From Bolinopsis microptera (Eukaryota > Ctenophora > Tentaculata > Lobata > Bolinopsidae), in the NCBI RefSeq assembly GCF_026151205.1, contig NC_087082.1, positions 13,239,865 through 13,303,864 on the forward strand: 64,000 bases of DNA, written 5' to 3'. Below, piece after piece: positions 22,801 through 34,800 of the stretch. Within the stretch, counting starts at the first letter, position 1. Each line of letters opens with the position of its first letter. Made by a program: the position numbers and the translations under genes. The notes below the pieces were generated by a model. The model had not been told where the DNA came from. It saw only the letters and a program-made list of their open reading frames with translations, and did not search any database.

Positions 22801-25800
22801 GGAACAGGGGTGTAGGAAGCGGGGGGGGGGGCAGGGGGCCATCCCCCCTCGCGCCCTCCCCATGAAATCAGGCAAGGGGCAAAAAGGCCAACAATTTTTT
22901 GAAAAAATTGTTTTTCCCGAAAATTTTACAAGTCAAAAATTTTGTAAGTAAAAGATTTTTGGACCTGAGGGTCCCCCTTTGTAATGCGATCTCGGAAGGC
23001 AGGCCCCCCTTTGCGAATACGAGCTTCGAAGCGGGAGCAACTTTCAGAGGTACCTATCGAGTATGACTTGACCGAAAATTTTCGAAGTCAAAAATTTTCA
23101 AAGTTTTCCTTGGAAACTACTTTGTCCAGTTTTCCTGCTACCCTGATCATTATGACCAAAACTATTTTTTCGTTTTCCGAAGTTCGATATAAGATTTTGA
23201 CTCGAGGGACCCCCTTGTAATGCGATCTCGAAGGCAAAGGGCCCCCCCCCCCCCCCCCCCCCCCCCCCTTTTGCAAACGAGCTCGGAAGCGGAGCCAGCT
23301 TTCAGAGGTACGTATCGAGAGATGACTCGGACCGGAAATTTTCTAAGTCAAAAATGTTCAAAAGTTTTCTCGGAAACCTACTTTTGTGTCATGTTTTCTG
23401 CAACCCTGATCATTATGAAGCCAAAAATGTTTTTTTCGGTTTATTCGAAGTACGATATAAGATTTTTGGACTCGAGGGTCCCCCTTTGTAATGCATCTCG
23501 GAAGGCAGCCCCCCCCCCCCTTGCAATACGATCTCGGAAGCTGAGCTCAGCTTTCAGAGGTACGTATCGGAGAATGACTCGGACCGAAAATTTTCAAAAT
23601 CAAAAATTATTAAAGTTCTTGAAAACTACTTTGTTCATGTTTCCTGCTACCCTGATCATACAACAATGTTTACCTGGGTAAGGTCTCCCTCCTAGTCGGT
23701 TATGGAGTGGCCTGCATACACACATCGCGTTGGCGGCGTAAAACATATGTCTCCCCAACTGTACTCGTTTGGTAAGCCAAGCTTTCTGTTGTGTTGTTGT
23801 CGATGTTTTTCAACACCTGTAAACTTAGCAGCATCTAGCATCTTCGAGTACGCAGGACTTCCCAGTTCTTACGGTCTGCCCTTGACCACTTTCCATAATT
23901 TGGCTTCCAGTTCAACAGAAATCTCGTTAGGGTAGAGTCCTGGCATTCTAACTAACATTCCATATCATACCAACGTAGCCTGGCAGCACTGATGAAAGTC
24001 CTCAACAGACTTGATGCCAGCCCTCAAAGAACTCTTCGATGGTTCACATGAAAGAAACCTTTAATCCTAAGGATCCTTCTCAAGTAGGTTTGATGGAAAA
24101 CCTCGAAGCGTTTCATCTGCTTTTTGTGAGAGGTTCCAGACTTCAGCTACAAACAATAAGATGGTGAGGACAGCAGCCCTATAGATCCTGATCTTGTTGG
24201 AGTCTCTTTATAGTCTGCTATTCCAAATGTTCCGAGCTGATGAAAGCGCCATTAGCCTTCTGGATACGGACATCCAGGTCTCTGTTGATTGTCCCACTCC
24301 CCACTGATAGTTTCACCTAGGTAACAAAGTGCTAACCTGCTCGACGGTTCACCCTCAACCGGTCTGTTCACTACAATCACCTTGATGAAAGTGAAGGTTC
24401 CCCCCCGCTGGGAGGCGCACTTGCTTACAGCCATGCATTGGGTCTTCTTTGCATTTATTCTGAGCCCACAGCGTAGGACAGTAATGAACAAATAGATCAG
24501 TTGACTCCTTTAGCCCTTCCCTGAGGTTTCCCATAATAGCCAGTCATCAGCATAATCGGTGTCCAGAATGACGCATTTCCTCGACCGTCTTCATCTCTTT
24601 CTGCAGCACTGCGCCTTGACTGATGAACTTGTTGGTCTCAGCCAGAATGCAGAAAATTTAGGCATAATAAAGACAGGAGGTCTTGAATGTCACCCTGGAC
24701 CTTGCCTGAGTTAACAATCAAAACCAGTCTGTTAGCGCCCGCATTAACCCTCACCGGAACGTCATGTACCCCCAAAAAATGACTGAAATATTCTGACAAT
24801 ATATTTCAGGCAGCCCATAGTGTCTCATACAGGCACCAAATAAATTGCCCTAACTGATAGAATTTCGAAACGCTGCCCTTGAATCGACAAAATTAATGTA
24901 AAGAGAATTTAAAACCCCGACATTTATGAATAATAGTTTCAGAGAATAAATCTGATCAATACATGAGCGTTCTGTCTAAATCCGCACTGATTTTCCCTGA
25001 GAATACACTCCATACCAGCATGTAACAGCTTAAGAAGAATCATCCCCTGAAACAGCTTTGATGCTGTAGACTTAAGGTGATCCCTCGTTTTCCCGCAACT
25101 GAAGTGTCTCCTTTCATCCCAATACAATGAATTACACCCTTTAACCAATCTCAGGAACATCTCTTCTTCCCACACATTCTTTGAATAGACACCTAGTTGA
25201 TTCAACTAGAGCACTCGCACCTACTTCAGTTGCACGTTTTCTTTCCCTCGTCCACATCTCTGGGCTTTTGTTGTTCTTAACTTTGTCAGGGAATAACTAA
25301 TCTGTCTCTGGTGGTTGGTCCATCCGAACAAGAGAGAGAGTCAAAGATGGGGGTTGGGGTGTACTGTATCAAGGTCTGCAAGGTCGACACTTGATAATGA
25401 GGGTTCAGAAGTTCAGTAAAGTGCTCCTTCCACCTATCTCCTCTGCTGTTGGGAACCGTGATCTCCTACCGTCTTGTCCCGGACACAAGATGCTTGTGGC
25501 TAATTTCTTGTTCTTTACCATAGAACTTCTTGATCTTTGCCCATACCCTCACGCGCTTCTGACCTTTGCTCCCTGCATCCTCAAGATCAGTAGCTACACT
25601 AACTGCCAGTTATTGTCGACTAGCTGCTGCTTTTCTTGACTAACTATTAAGTTTTAGAATATTCTGACCTGTTAGCGTCCGAGTTTGGGTCTATTGCGCT
25701 TAAACGTGCCCGCTGAATCAATAAAACCCATTGGATTTCCCGTGACAGGTTTTGCTCCTTTGCCTTCCGGGGTCTTTTTCCTAGTACCTTCCAGTGAGAC

Positions 25801-28800
25801 CTCAGTGACGGTCGACTGAGGATTACTCACTCGCCCGCGGTTGAGTGTCCCGAAGGGACGACCTCGACTATCCAGACTTGCAAATTCGTTTTGAAAGCAC
25901 AGTTGTACTTCTGTAACCGTAGTACTATCCCCTCCAGGCGCTCGATGGCATGCACATTGGGCCTGTTTGGCGTTGATCTTTGTCACTTGAACTGAAGTTT
26001 TGGATTTTCAGCAGTCCTAGAACCAATAGATGATCGGGAGGCCGATGTCTGCCTCCGCGACAGTACCCTAACATCAAAAGAGATTGACGAAACCGCCTGT
26101 TTCCCCCTTCCCCCCCAATGCAGATATGATCTATCTATTGACGGTGAGACCCGTTGGGGGACCGCCATGCCCTTGTAATGTCTTTGTGCAGAAGAGAGTT
26201 CCCCCGATGACAAGCTGGTTCGTCGCACAGAAATCCACAAGTCTTTGTCACCGTAGTCATTTGATGAGCTATGGAGTGATTCCCCACCGATGAGACCGCT
26301 TCACTTCCATTCTGTCTGATTGTTACTTTTGCTTAAAATCGCCGAGCAGTAACTTGATATCGTGACGAGGTACCCTCAAAATTATCTGTGAGTGTCCTAT
26401 AAAACTTATCTTTCTCATCTCCTCTGGGCACCCTCATTTGGAGCATAGGCCACAACAACAGAGATTGATTTCTTACTATGCAGCCTAGCAGTTAAACCCG
26501 CTCCGATGTGGGAGTGAACGAATATCAGGGAGTTTTCTGATGTTTTGAAAGACTGAGACCGACTCCCTGTCTCTTGATCCCGTCGACTCTACCGGAATGG
26601 ATGAGTAGACTGCCATTGTCCAGTAGAGTGGTGCCAGATCCAGGCATGTGAGTCTCGGTGATCCCCAAAAGATCCAATCTGTACTGATCAATGTTTTGAC
26701 TAAGTTGGTAGAGCTGTGTAGATGAGCTGACAAGAGATAGAACGTTCCATGTTCCAAAACGTAAAAACTGTTTGCAATAATTTACTGGATTGGATTTGTT
26801 GGAAGCAGGGTCAACAAGGATGATCTGTTGACTAATAAATCTGGTCGGATGACGAGTACCCTGATCATTATGAGCCAAAAATATTTTTTTCGGTTTTCGA
26901 AGTTCGATATAAGATTTTGGACTCGAGGGTCCCCCTTTGTAATGCGATCTCGGAAGGCAGGCCCCCCCTTTGCAATACGAGCTCGGAAGCGGGAGCTCAG
27001 CTTTCAGAGGTACGTATCGAGAATGACTCGGACCGAAAATTTTCTAAGTCAAAAATTTTCAAAGTTTTCTTGGAAACTACTTTTGTTCATGTTTCCTGCT
27101 ACCCTGATCATTATGAGCCAAAAATATTTTTTTCGGTTTTCGAAGTTCGATATAAGATTTTGGACTCGAGGGTCCCCCTTTGTAATGCGATCTCGGAAGG
27201 CAGGCCCCCCCTTTGCAATACGAGCTCGGAAGCGGGAGCTCAGCTTTCAGAGGTACGTATCGAGAATGACTCGGACCGAAAATTTTCTAAGTCAAAAATT
27301 TTCAAAGTTTTCTTGGAAACTACTTTTGTTCATGTTTCCTGCTACCCTGATCATTATGAGCCAAAAATATTTTTTTCGGTTTTCGAAGTTCGACATAAGA
27401 TTTTGGACTCGAGGGTCCCCCTTTGTAATGCGATCTCGGAAGGCAGGCCCCCCCTTTGCAATACGAGCTCGGAAGCGGGAGCTCAACTTTCAGAGGTATA
27501 TATAGAGTATGACTCGGACCAAAAATTTTCAAAGTCAAAAATGTTCAAAGTTTTCTTGGAAACTACTTTTGTTCATGTTTCCTGCTACCCTGATCATTAT
27601 GAGCCAAAAATATTTTTTTCGGTTTTCGAAGTTCGATATAAGATTTTGGACTCGAGGGTCCTCCTTTGTAATGCGATCTCGGGAGGCAGATTTTAGCTTA
27701 ATTTCAGTAATTTTGGGATGGGCGTGGCCCCTGGGAGTGGCCTGAGTGGGTTGAGAGGTTGAAACTTGATTTTTATGATGGTTTGGGACAGGTAGAACCC
27801 ATTTTTAAACTAAAACAAGTCCCACCTACCCCGGAACATAAAAGCACTACAGGGGTAAAGATTTTAAAGTCTGGATTTTAGCTGGATTTCGGTAATTTTG
27901 GGATGGGCGTGGCCCCTGGGAGTGGCCTGAGTGGGTTGAGAGGTCGAAACTTGATTTTTATGATGGTTTGGGACAGGTAGAACCCATGTTTAAACTAAAA
28001 CATGTCCCACCTACCCCGGAACATAAAAGCACTACAGGGGTAAAGATTTTAAAGTCTGGATTTTAGCTGGATTTCGGTAATTTTGGGATGGGTGTGGCCC
28101 CTGGGAGTGGCCTGAGTGGGTTGAGAGGTCGAAACTTGATTTTTATGATGGTTTGGGACAGGTAGAACCCATTTTAAACCTAAAACATGTCCCACCTACC
28201 CCGGAACATAAAAGCACTACAGGGGTAAATATTTTAAAGTCTGGATTTTAGCTGGATTTCGGTAATTTTGGGATGGGCGTGGCCTGAGTGGGTTGAGAGG
28301 TCGAAACTTGATTTTTATGATGGTTTGGGACAGGTAGAACCCATTTTAAAACTAAAACATATCCCACCTACCCCGGAACATAAAAGCACTACAGGGGTAA
28401 AGATTTTACAGTCTGGATTTTACCTGGATTTCAGTAATTTTGGCTTTTTGTGATGGGCGTGGCCCCTGGGAGTGGCCTGAGTGGGTTGAGAGGTCGAAAC
28501 TTGATTTTTATGATGGTTTGGGACAGGTAGAACCCATTTTAAAACTAAAACATGTCCCACCTACCCCGGAACATAAAGAAAAATCAACAATAAACTATTA
28601 CAGGTTAGATGTTTACCTGAGTTCTATATCTTTCGATAGCAACTCCATCTATAAATCTGATTAGCAAGTCATTCTGTATTCCACCAGTACTTGTGATCCT
28701 GGTTGCAGCTTTCAACATGTTTTATGGGCCCAACACTCAGCTTTCACAGTTTATGACTTCTGGCCTCCTTGCGATGTCGTAGCAGGTAGACCATTTCTTG

Positions 28801-31800
28801 TTGTCGCGGGCTAACCAGATTGTATAGGAACATCGAAGAGCGACCAAAGCAGCCTCATTCAGGGCTTTATTCTTCGTTCTCTTCGCCAATCCAAAGTAGT
28901 TGAATAGAGCTGGTACAGTATGGTGCCAGAAGCCCCTACACCCAATCTCTATTGTAAAGAGCAGAGCTTTCCAACCGCACCCGTCGATGCCAGGAATCAG
29001 CTCTCTGTTGTAGCGTGCTTCTTTACGTGCTACTTGGTCACTGAAGTTACTCTCGTCACCACAAGTCAGTTCAATCAGAACTACTTCTCTCAAACTATCC
29101 GACCATACTACCATGTCGGGTCTCTCCGCTGTGTTGTAGATGTGCTGTGGGAACTGGGCAGGTAGTGTATCCTCGTCCCATATCAGCTTCCAGTCTTTCG
29201 CTCTCTCAAAGGGCCTCTCCTTCCTCAGCTTTGGCTTTGGGTGTTCATACTTCCCATCCTTCGACTTGAACCGTATCCATTCTTTGTCGGAGGTCGTGGA
29301 ACCTGAGGAATTGTACATCTTGAGTTGGTCAAGCAAGGCTCCGGCTATAACACGTAGGACGTTGTCATGTCTCCAGTTGTACCTTTTGGAGTTTCTTGCT
29401 ATACTGCAGACGGCTAGGATGTGCTTGATGTTGCACGTCTTCCAACCACAAAGTGTACAATTTCCTGTACTCGAGTAGTTCCACAATTTCATGTTTGCAG
29501 GGGTATTAGCCACGTCGTGTGTCGAGTTTAGGTGGAATTTAAGGAGAGCCGGGCTCATCTTGTAGTTGTAGATAAGGCTGTTCCATCCTAAGTCTAACTG
29601 CATCGTGTTCTCCCATGTCAAGAACTTGCCCTGTACTCCCTTGTTTACCAGGGTGACTAGCATGTTGTTCTCTGACACCGATTCTACCAGTTGTCTTAGC
29701 TTCTGCCTCTCAGTCAACTTTGGTTTGCATCCGAGTCCTACTCGGTCTTTAGTCACTACTCCAACCAACTCCTGGAAGTAGAGATCTCGCTCTCTTGCCG
29801 TCAGCTCCGTTGTATAAGACCATCTCGGGCTGTTCTCCTGTTTCTCTCTCTTGTTATTATAGGCTTCTACAACTTTGGTGTCATCACTGTTCTTCAGGGC
29901 GTGTCCCTTTGATACCTGAAGAGACTTGTATAAGTCACTTAGCTTCTTCAAGTTTAGCCCGAAGTAATCCTTGCTCCTGTACAGGACTGTCACAGTAATT
30001 GATCTAGTAACACCCAACCACTTCTTCAAGAATCTGGTGCAGATAGCATCCAGTTCCTACACAAAACTTACAGGAAGGTTGTAAATCATCAGATCCCAGG
30101 ACATCTTGCTAGTCAGCATGTTATTGTAGATCCAACACTTCATGACACCGTTGAGACCACACTCATCCACTGTCTGAAACAGAGTTTTTAGTTTGTCTTC
30201 AATCCGTTGTTCAGTGGCGTAACGAAAGGCCCTGCTGACCCCGCTGTGCAGGGGGGCGCCGTCTTAGGGGGGCGCCAAATCGTCGTTCGAATGTGGGACA
30301 ATTTCGAAAACTTAACTAAAGTACTAGCAAAACTGCGCGTTTTGCTCTAGATACACACTTTTTTAGAGATTTTACCGGCGTATTCTTTAAAATCACCTAG
30401 TTTGTTCAATTTTAGGGAGGGGCACCAAAAGGGGAGGGGGCGCCAACAGGGGGGCGCTTTTTTCGGCAGGGGGGCGCCAACAGGCAACGTTACGCCACTG
30501 CCGTTGTTTAGTGTCATTTAACCCTAGATCGACATAGATCCAGTGGCCCAGGAACTTAATCGGGTTGTTTCCTACATAGCTGATTATCTGGCCGTCAATC
30601 AATATCTCTGGGTCATAAGCCTGGTACGTACCATCTATCACCTTCATTCCCAGGGAGACACACTTGCTAGGCTTGGCCTTCATTTTCCTACTCCAATCCA
30701 AAAACTGCTCCATCAACTCTATCTGCTTCTTTACCTTCTCTAGTCTGGAGGACATAAGTGTTAGGTCATCTGCAAAAGCCCGATTCGATGTAGGTTGCGA
30801 GCTAAAGGAGGGCTTATAACCCAGTTCTTTTTGATCTTGTAGAAGATCTAACAGTAGGTTGAATACAATCAGGAACAACACTACTGAAAGAGGGTCTCCT
30901 TGAAAGAGGCCTAACATGTAGTAGAACCAATTTGACTTCCAGTCTTTGGTTACCACCCTTACAATCAGTTCATCATAGTACTTAAACATGTAATCTATGA
31001 GCCATTCAGGGAATTTGTAATGCCGGAGGGCATAGAGGATCAAGTTGTGTGGGACTCTGCCATATGCATTCATTAAATCTACCCAGACAACGAATATCTG
31101 GCGTCTAGTAGTTTGGCGTCTTTTAGTTCTTCCATAAGCACTTGGGTGTGTTCAAGACAACCAGGAGTCTTCTTCAGAAAGCCCTTCTGAACTGACTTGT
31201 CTATGTACTTATTAGACACCATATAATACCACTACAGGGGTAAATATTTTAAAGTCTGGATTTTATCTGAATTTCGGTAATTTTGGGATGGGCGTGGCCC
31301 CTGGGAGTAGCCCGAGTGGGTTGAGAGGTCGAAACTTGATTTTTATGATGGTTTGGGACAGGTAGAACCCATTTTTAAACTAAAACATGTCCCACCTACC
31401 CCGGAACATAAAAGCACTACAGGGGTAAAGATTTTAAAGTCTGGATTTTAGCTGGATTTCGGTAATTTTGGGATGGGCGTGGCCCCTGGGAGTGGCCCGA
31501 GTGGGTTGAGAGGTCGAAACTTGATTTTTATGATGGTTTGGGACAGGTAGAACCCATTTTTAAACTAAAACATGTCCCACCTACCCCGGAACATAAAAGC
31601 ACTACAGGGGTAAAGATTTTAAAGTCTGGATTTTAGCTGGATTTCGGTCATTTTGGGATGGGCGTGGCCCCTGGGAGTGGCCCGAGTGGGTTGAGAGGTC
31701 GAAACTTGATTTTTATGATGGTTTGGGACAGGCAGAACCCATTTTTAAACTAAAACATGTCCCACCTACCCCGGAACATAAAAGCACTACAGGGGTAAAG

Positions 31801-34800
31801 ATTTTAAAGTCTGGATTTTAGCTGGATTTCGGTCATTTTGGGATGGGCGTGGCCCCTGGGAGTGGCCCGAGTGGGTTGAGAGGTCGAAACTTGATTTTTA
31901 TGATGGTTTGGGACAGGCAGAACCCATTTTTAAACTAAAACATGTCCCACCTACCCCGGAACATAAAAGCACTACAGGGGTAAAGATTTTAAAGTCTGGA
32001 TTTTAGCTGGATTTCGGTCATTTTGGGATGGGCGTGGCCCCTGGGAGTGGCCCGAGTGGGTTGAGAGGTCGAAACTTGATTTTTATGATGGTTTGGGACA
32101 GGCAGAACCCATTTTTAAACTAAAACATGTCCCACCTACCCCGGAACATAAAAGCACTACAGGGGTAAAGATTTTAAAGTCTGGATTTTAGCTGGATTTC
32201 GGTCATTTTGGGATGGGCGTGGCCCCTGGGAGTGGCCCGAGTGGGTTGAGAGGTCGAAACTTGATTTTTATGATGGTTTGGGACAGGCAGAACCCATTTT
32301 TAAACTAAAACATGTCCCACCTACCCCGGAACATAAAAGCACTACAGGGGTAAAGATTTTAAAGTCTGGATTTTAGCTGGATTTCGGTCATTTTGGGATG
32401 GGCGTGGCCCCTGGGAGTGGCCCGAGTGGGTTGAGAGGTCGAAACTTGATTTTTATGATGGTTTGGGACAGGTAGAACCCATTTTTAAACTAAAACATGT
32501 CCCACCTACCCCGGAACATAAAAGCACTACAGGGGTAAAGATTTTAAAGTCTGGATTTTAGCTGGATTTCGGTCATTTTGGGATGGGCGTGGCCCCTGGG
32601 AGTGGCCCGAGTGGGTTGAGAGGTCGAAACTTGATTTTTATGATGGTTTGGGACAGGCAGAACCCATTTTTAAACTAAAACATGTCCCACCTACCCCGGA
32701 ACATAAAAGCACTACAGGGGTAAAGATTTTAAAGTCTGGATTTTAGCTGGATTTCGGTCATTTTGGGATGGGCGTGGCCCCTGGGAGTGGCCCGAGTGGG
32801 TTGAGAGGTCGAAACTTGATTTTTATGATGGTTTGGGACAGGCAGAACCCATTTTTAAACTAAAACATGTCCCACCTACCCCGGAACATAAAAGCACTAC
32901 AGGGGTAAAGATTTTAAAGTCTGGATTTTAGCTGGATTTCGGTCATTTTGGGATGGGCGTGGCCCCTGGGAGTGGCCCGAGTGGGTTGAGAGGTCGAAAC
33001 TTGATTTTTATGATGGTTTGGGACAGGCAGAACCCATTTTTAAACTAAAACATGTCCCACCTACCCCGGAACATAAAAGCACTACAGGGGTAAAGATTTT
33101 AAAGTCTGGATTTTAGCTGGATTTCGGTCATTTTGGGATGGGCGTGGCCCCTGGGAGTGGCCCGAGTGGGTTGAGAGGTCGAAACTTGATTTTTATGATG
33201 GTTTGGGACAGGCAGAACCCATTTTTAAACTAAAACATGTCCCACCTACCCCGGAACATAAAAGCACTACAGGGGTAAAGATTTTAAAGTCTGGATTTTA
33301 GCTGGATTTCGGTCATTTTGGGATGGGCGTGGCCCCTGGGAGTGGCCCGAGTGGGTTGAGAGGTCGAAACTTGATTTTTATGATGGTTTGGGACAGGCAG
33401 AACCCATTTTTAAACTAAAACATGTCCCACCTACCCCGGAACATAAAAGCACTACAGGGGTAAAGATTTTAAAGTCTGGATTTTAGCTGGATTTCGGTCA
33501 TTTTGGGATGGGCGTGGCCCCTGGGAGTGGCCCGAGTGGGTTGAGAGGTCGAAACTTGATTTTTATGATGGTTTGGGACAGGCAGAACCCATTTTTAAAC
33601 TAAAACATGTCCCACCTACCCCGGAACATAAAAGCACTACAGGGGTAAAGATTTTAAAGTCTGGATTTTAGCTGGATTTCGGTCATTTTGGGATGGGCGT
33701 GGCCCCTGGGAGTGGCCCGAGTGGGTTGAGAGGTCGAAACTTGATTTTTATGATGGTTTGGGACAGGCAGAACCCATTTTTAAACTAAAACATGTCCCAC
33801 CTACCCCGGAACATAAAAGCACTACAGGGGTAAAGATTTTAAAGTCTGGATTTTAGCTGGATTTCGGTCATTTTGGGATGGGCGTGGCCCCTGGGAGTGG
33901 CCCGAGTGGGTTGAGAGGTCGAAACTTGATTTTTATGATGGTTTGGGACAGGCAGAACCCATTTTTAAACTAAAACATGTCCCACCTACCCCGGAACATA
34001 AAAGCACTACAGGGGGTAAAGATTTTAAAGTCTGGATTTTAGCTGGATTTCGGTCATTTTGGGATGGGCGTGGCCCCTGGGAGTGGCCCGAGTGGGTTGA
34101 GAGGTCGAAACTTGATTTTTATGATGGTTTGGGACAGGCAGAACCCATTTTTAAACTAAAACATGTCCCACCTACCCCGGAACATAAAAGCACTACAGGG
34201 GTAAAGATTTTAAAGTCTGGATTTTAGCTGGATTTCGGTCATTTTGGGATGGGCGTGGCCCCTGGGAGTGGCCCGAGTGGGTTGAGAGGTCGAAACTTGA
34301 TTTTTATGATGGTTTGGGACAGGCAGAACCCATTTTTAAACTAAAACATGTCCCACCTACCCCGGAACATAAAAGCACTACAGGGGTAAAGATTTTAAAG
34401 TCTGGATTTTAGCTGGATTTCGGTCATTTTGGGATGGGCGTGGCCCCTGGGAGTGGCCCGAGTGGGTTGAGAGGTCGAAACTTGATTTTTATGATGGTTT
34501 GGGACAGGCAGAACCCATTTTTAAACTAAAACATGTCCCACCTACCCCGGAACATAAAAGCACTACAGGGGTAAAGATTTTAAAGTCTGGATTTTAGCTG
34601 GATTTCGGTCATTTTGGGATGGGCGTGGCCCCTGGGAGTGGCCCGAGTGGGTTGAGAGGTCGAAACTTGATTTTTATGATGGTTTGGGACAGGCAGAACC
34701 CATTTTTAAACTAAAACATGTCCCACCTACCCCGGAACATAAAAGCACTACAGGGGTAAAGATTTTAAAGTCTGGATTTTAGCTGGATTTCGGTCATTTT

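Noticed and set aside
26828-27696. Two overlapping open frames of 225 and 259 codons with repeated peptides
   Set aside because: They exist because the 243-bp tandem period is a multiple of three; no start context, no domain, and two frames are open at once.
28920-29478. Plus-strand frames over the retrotransposon
   Set aside because: Opposite strand of the long minus-strand frame with zinc and nuclease motifs.
33943-34227. A 94-codon frame in the clean 185-bp array
   Set aside because: It appears only where one unit has an extra G; it is satellite, not a gene.
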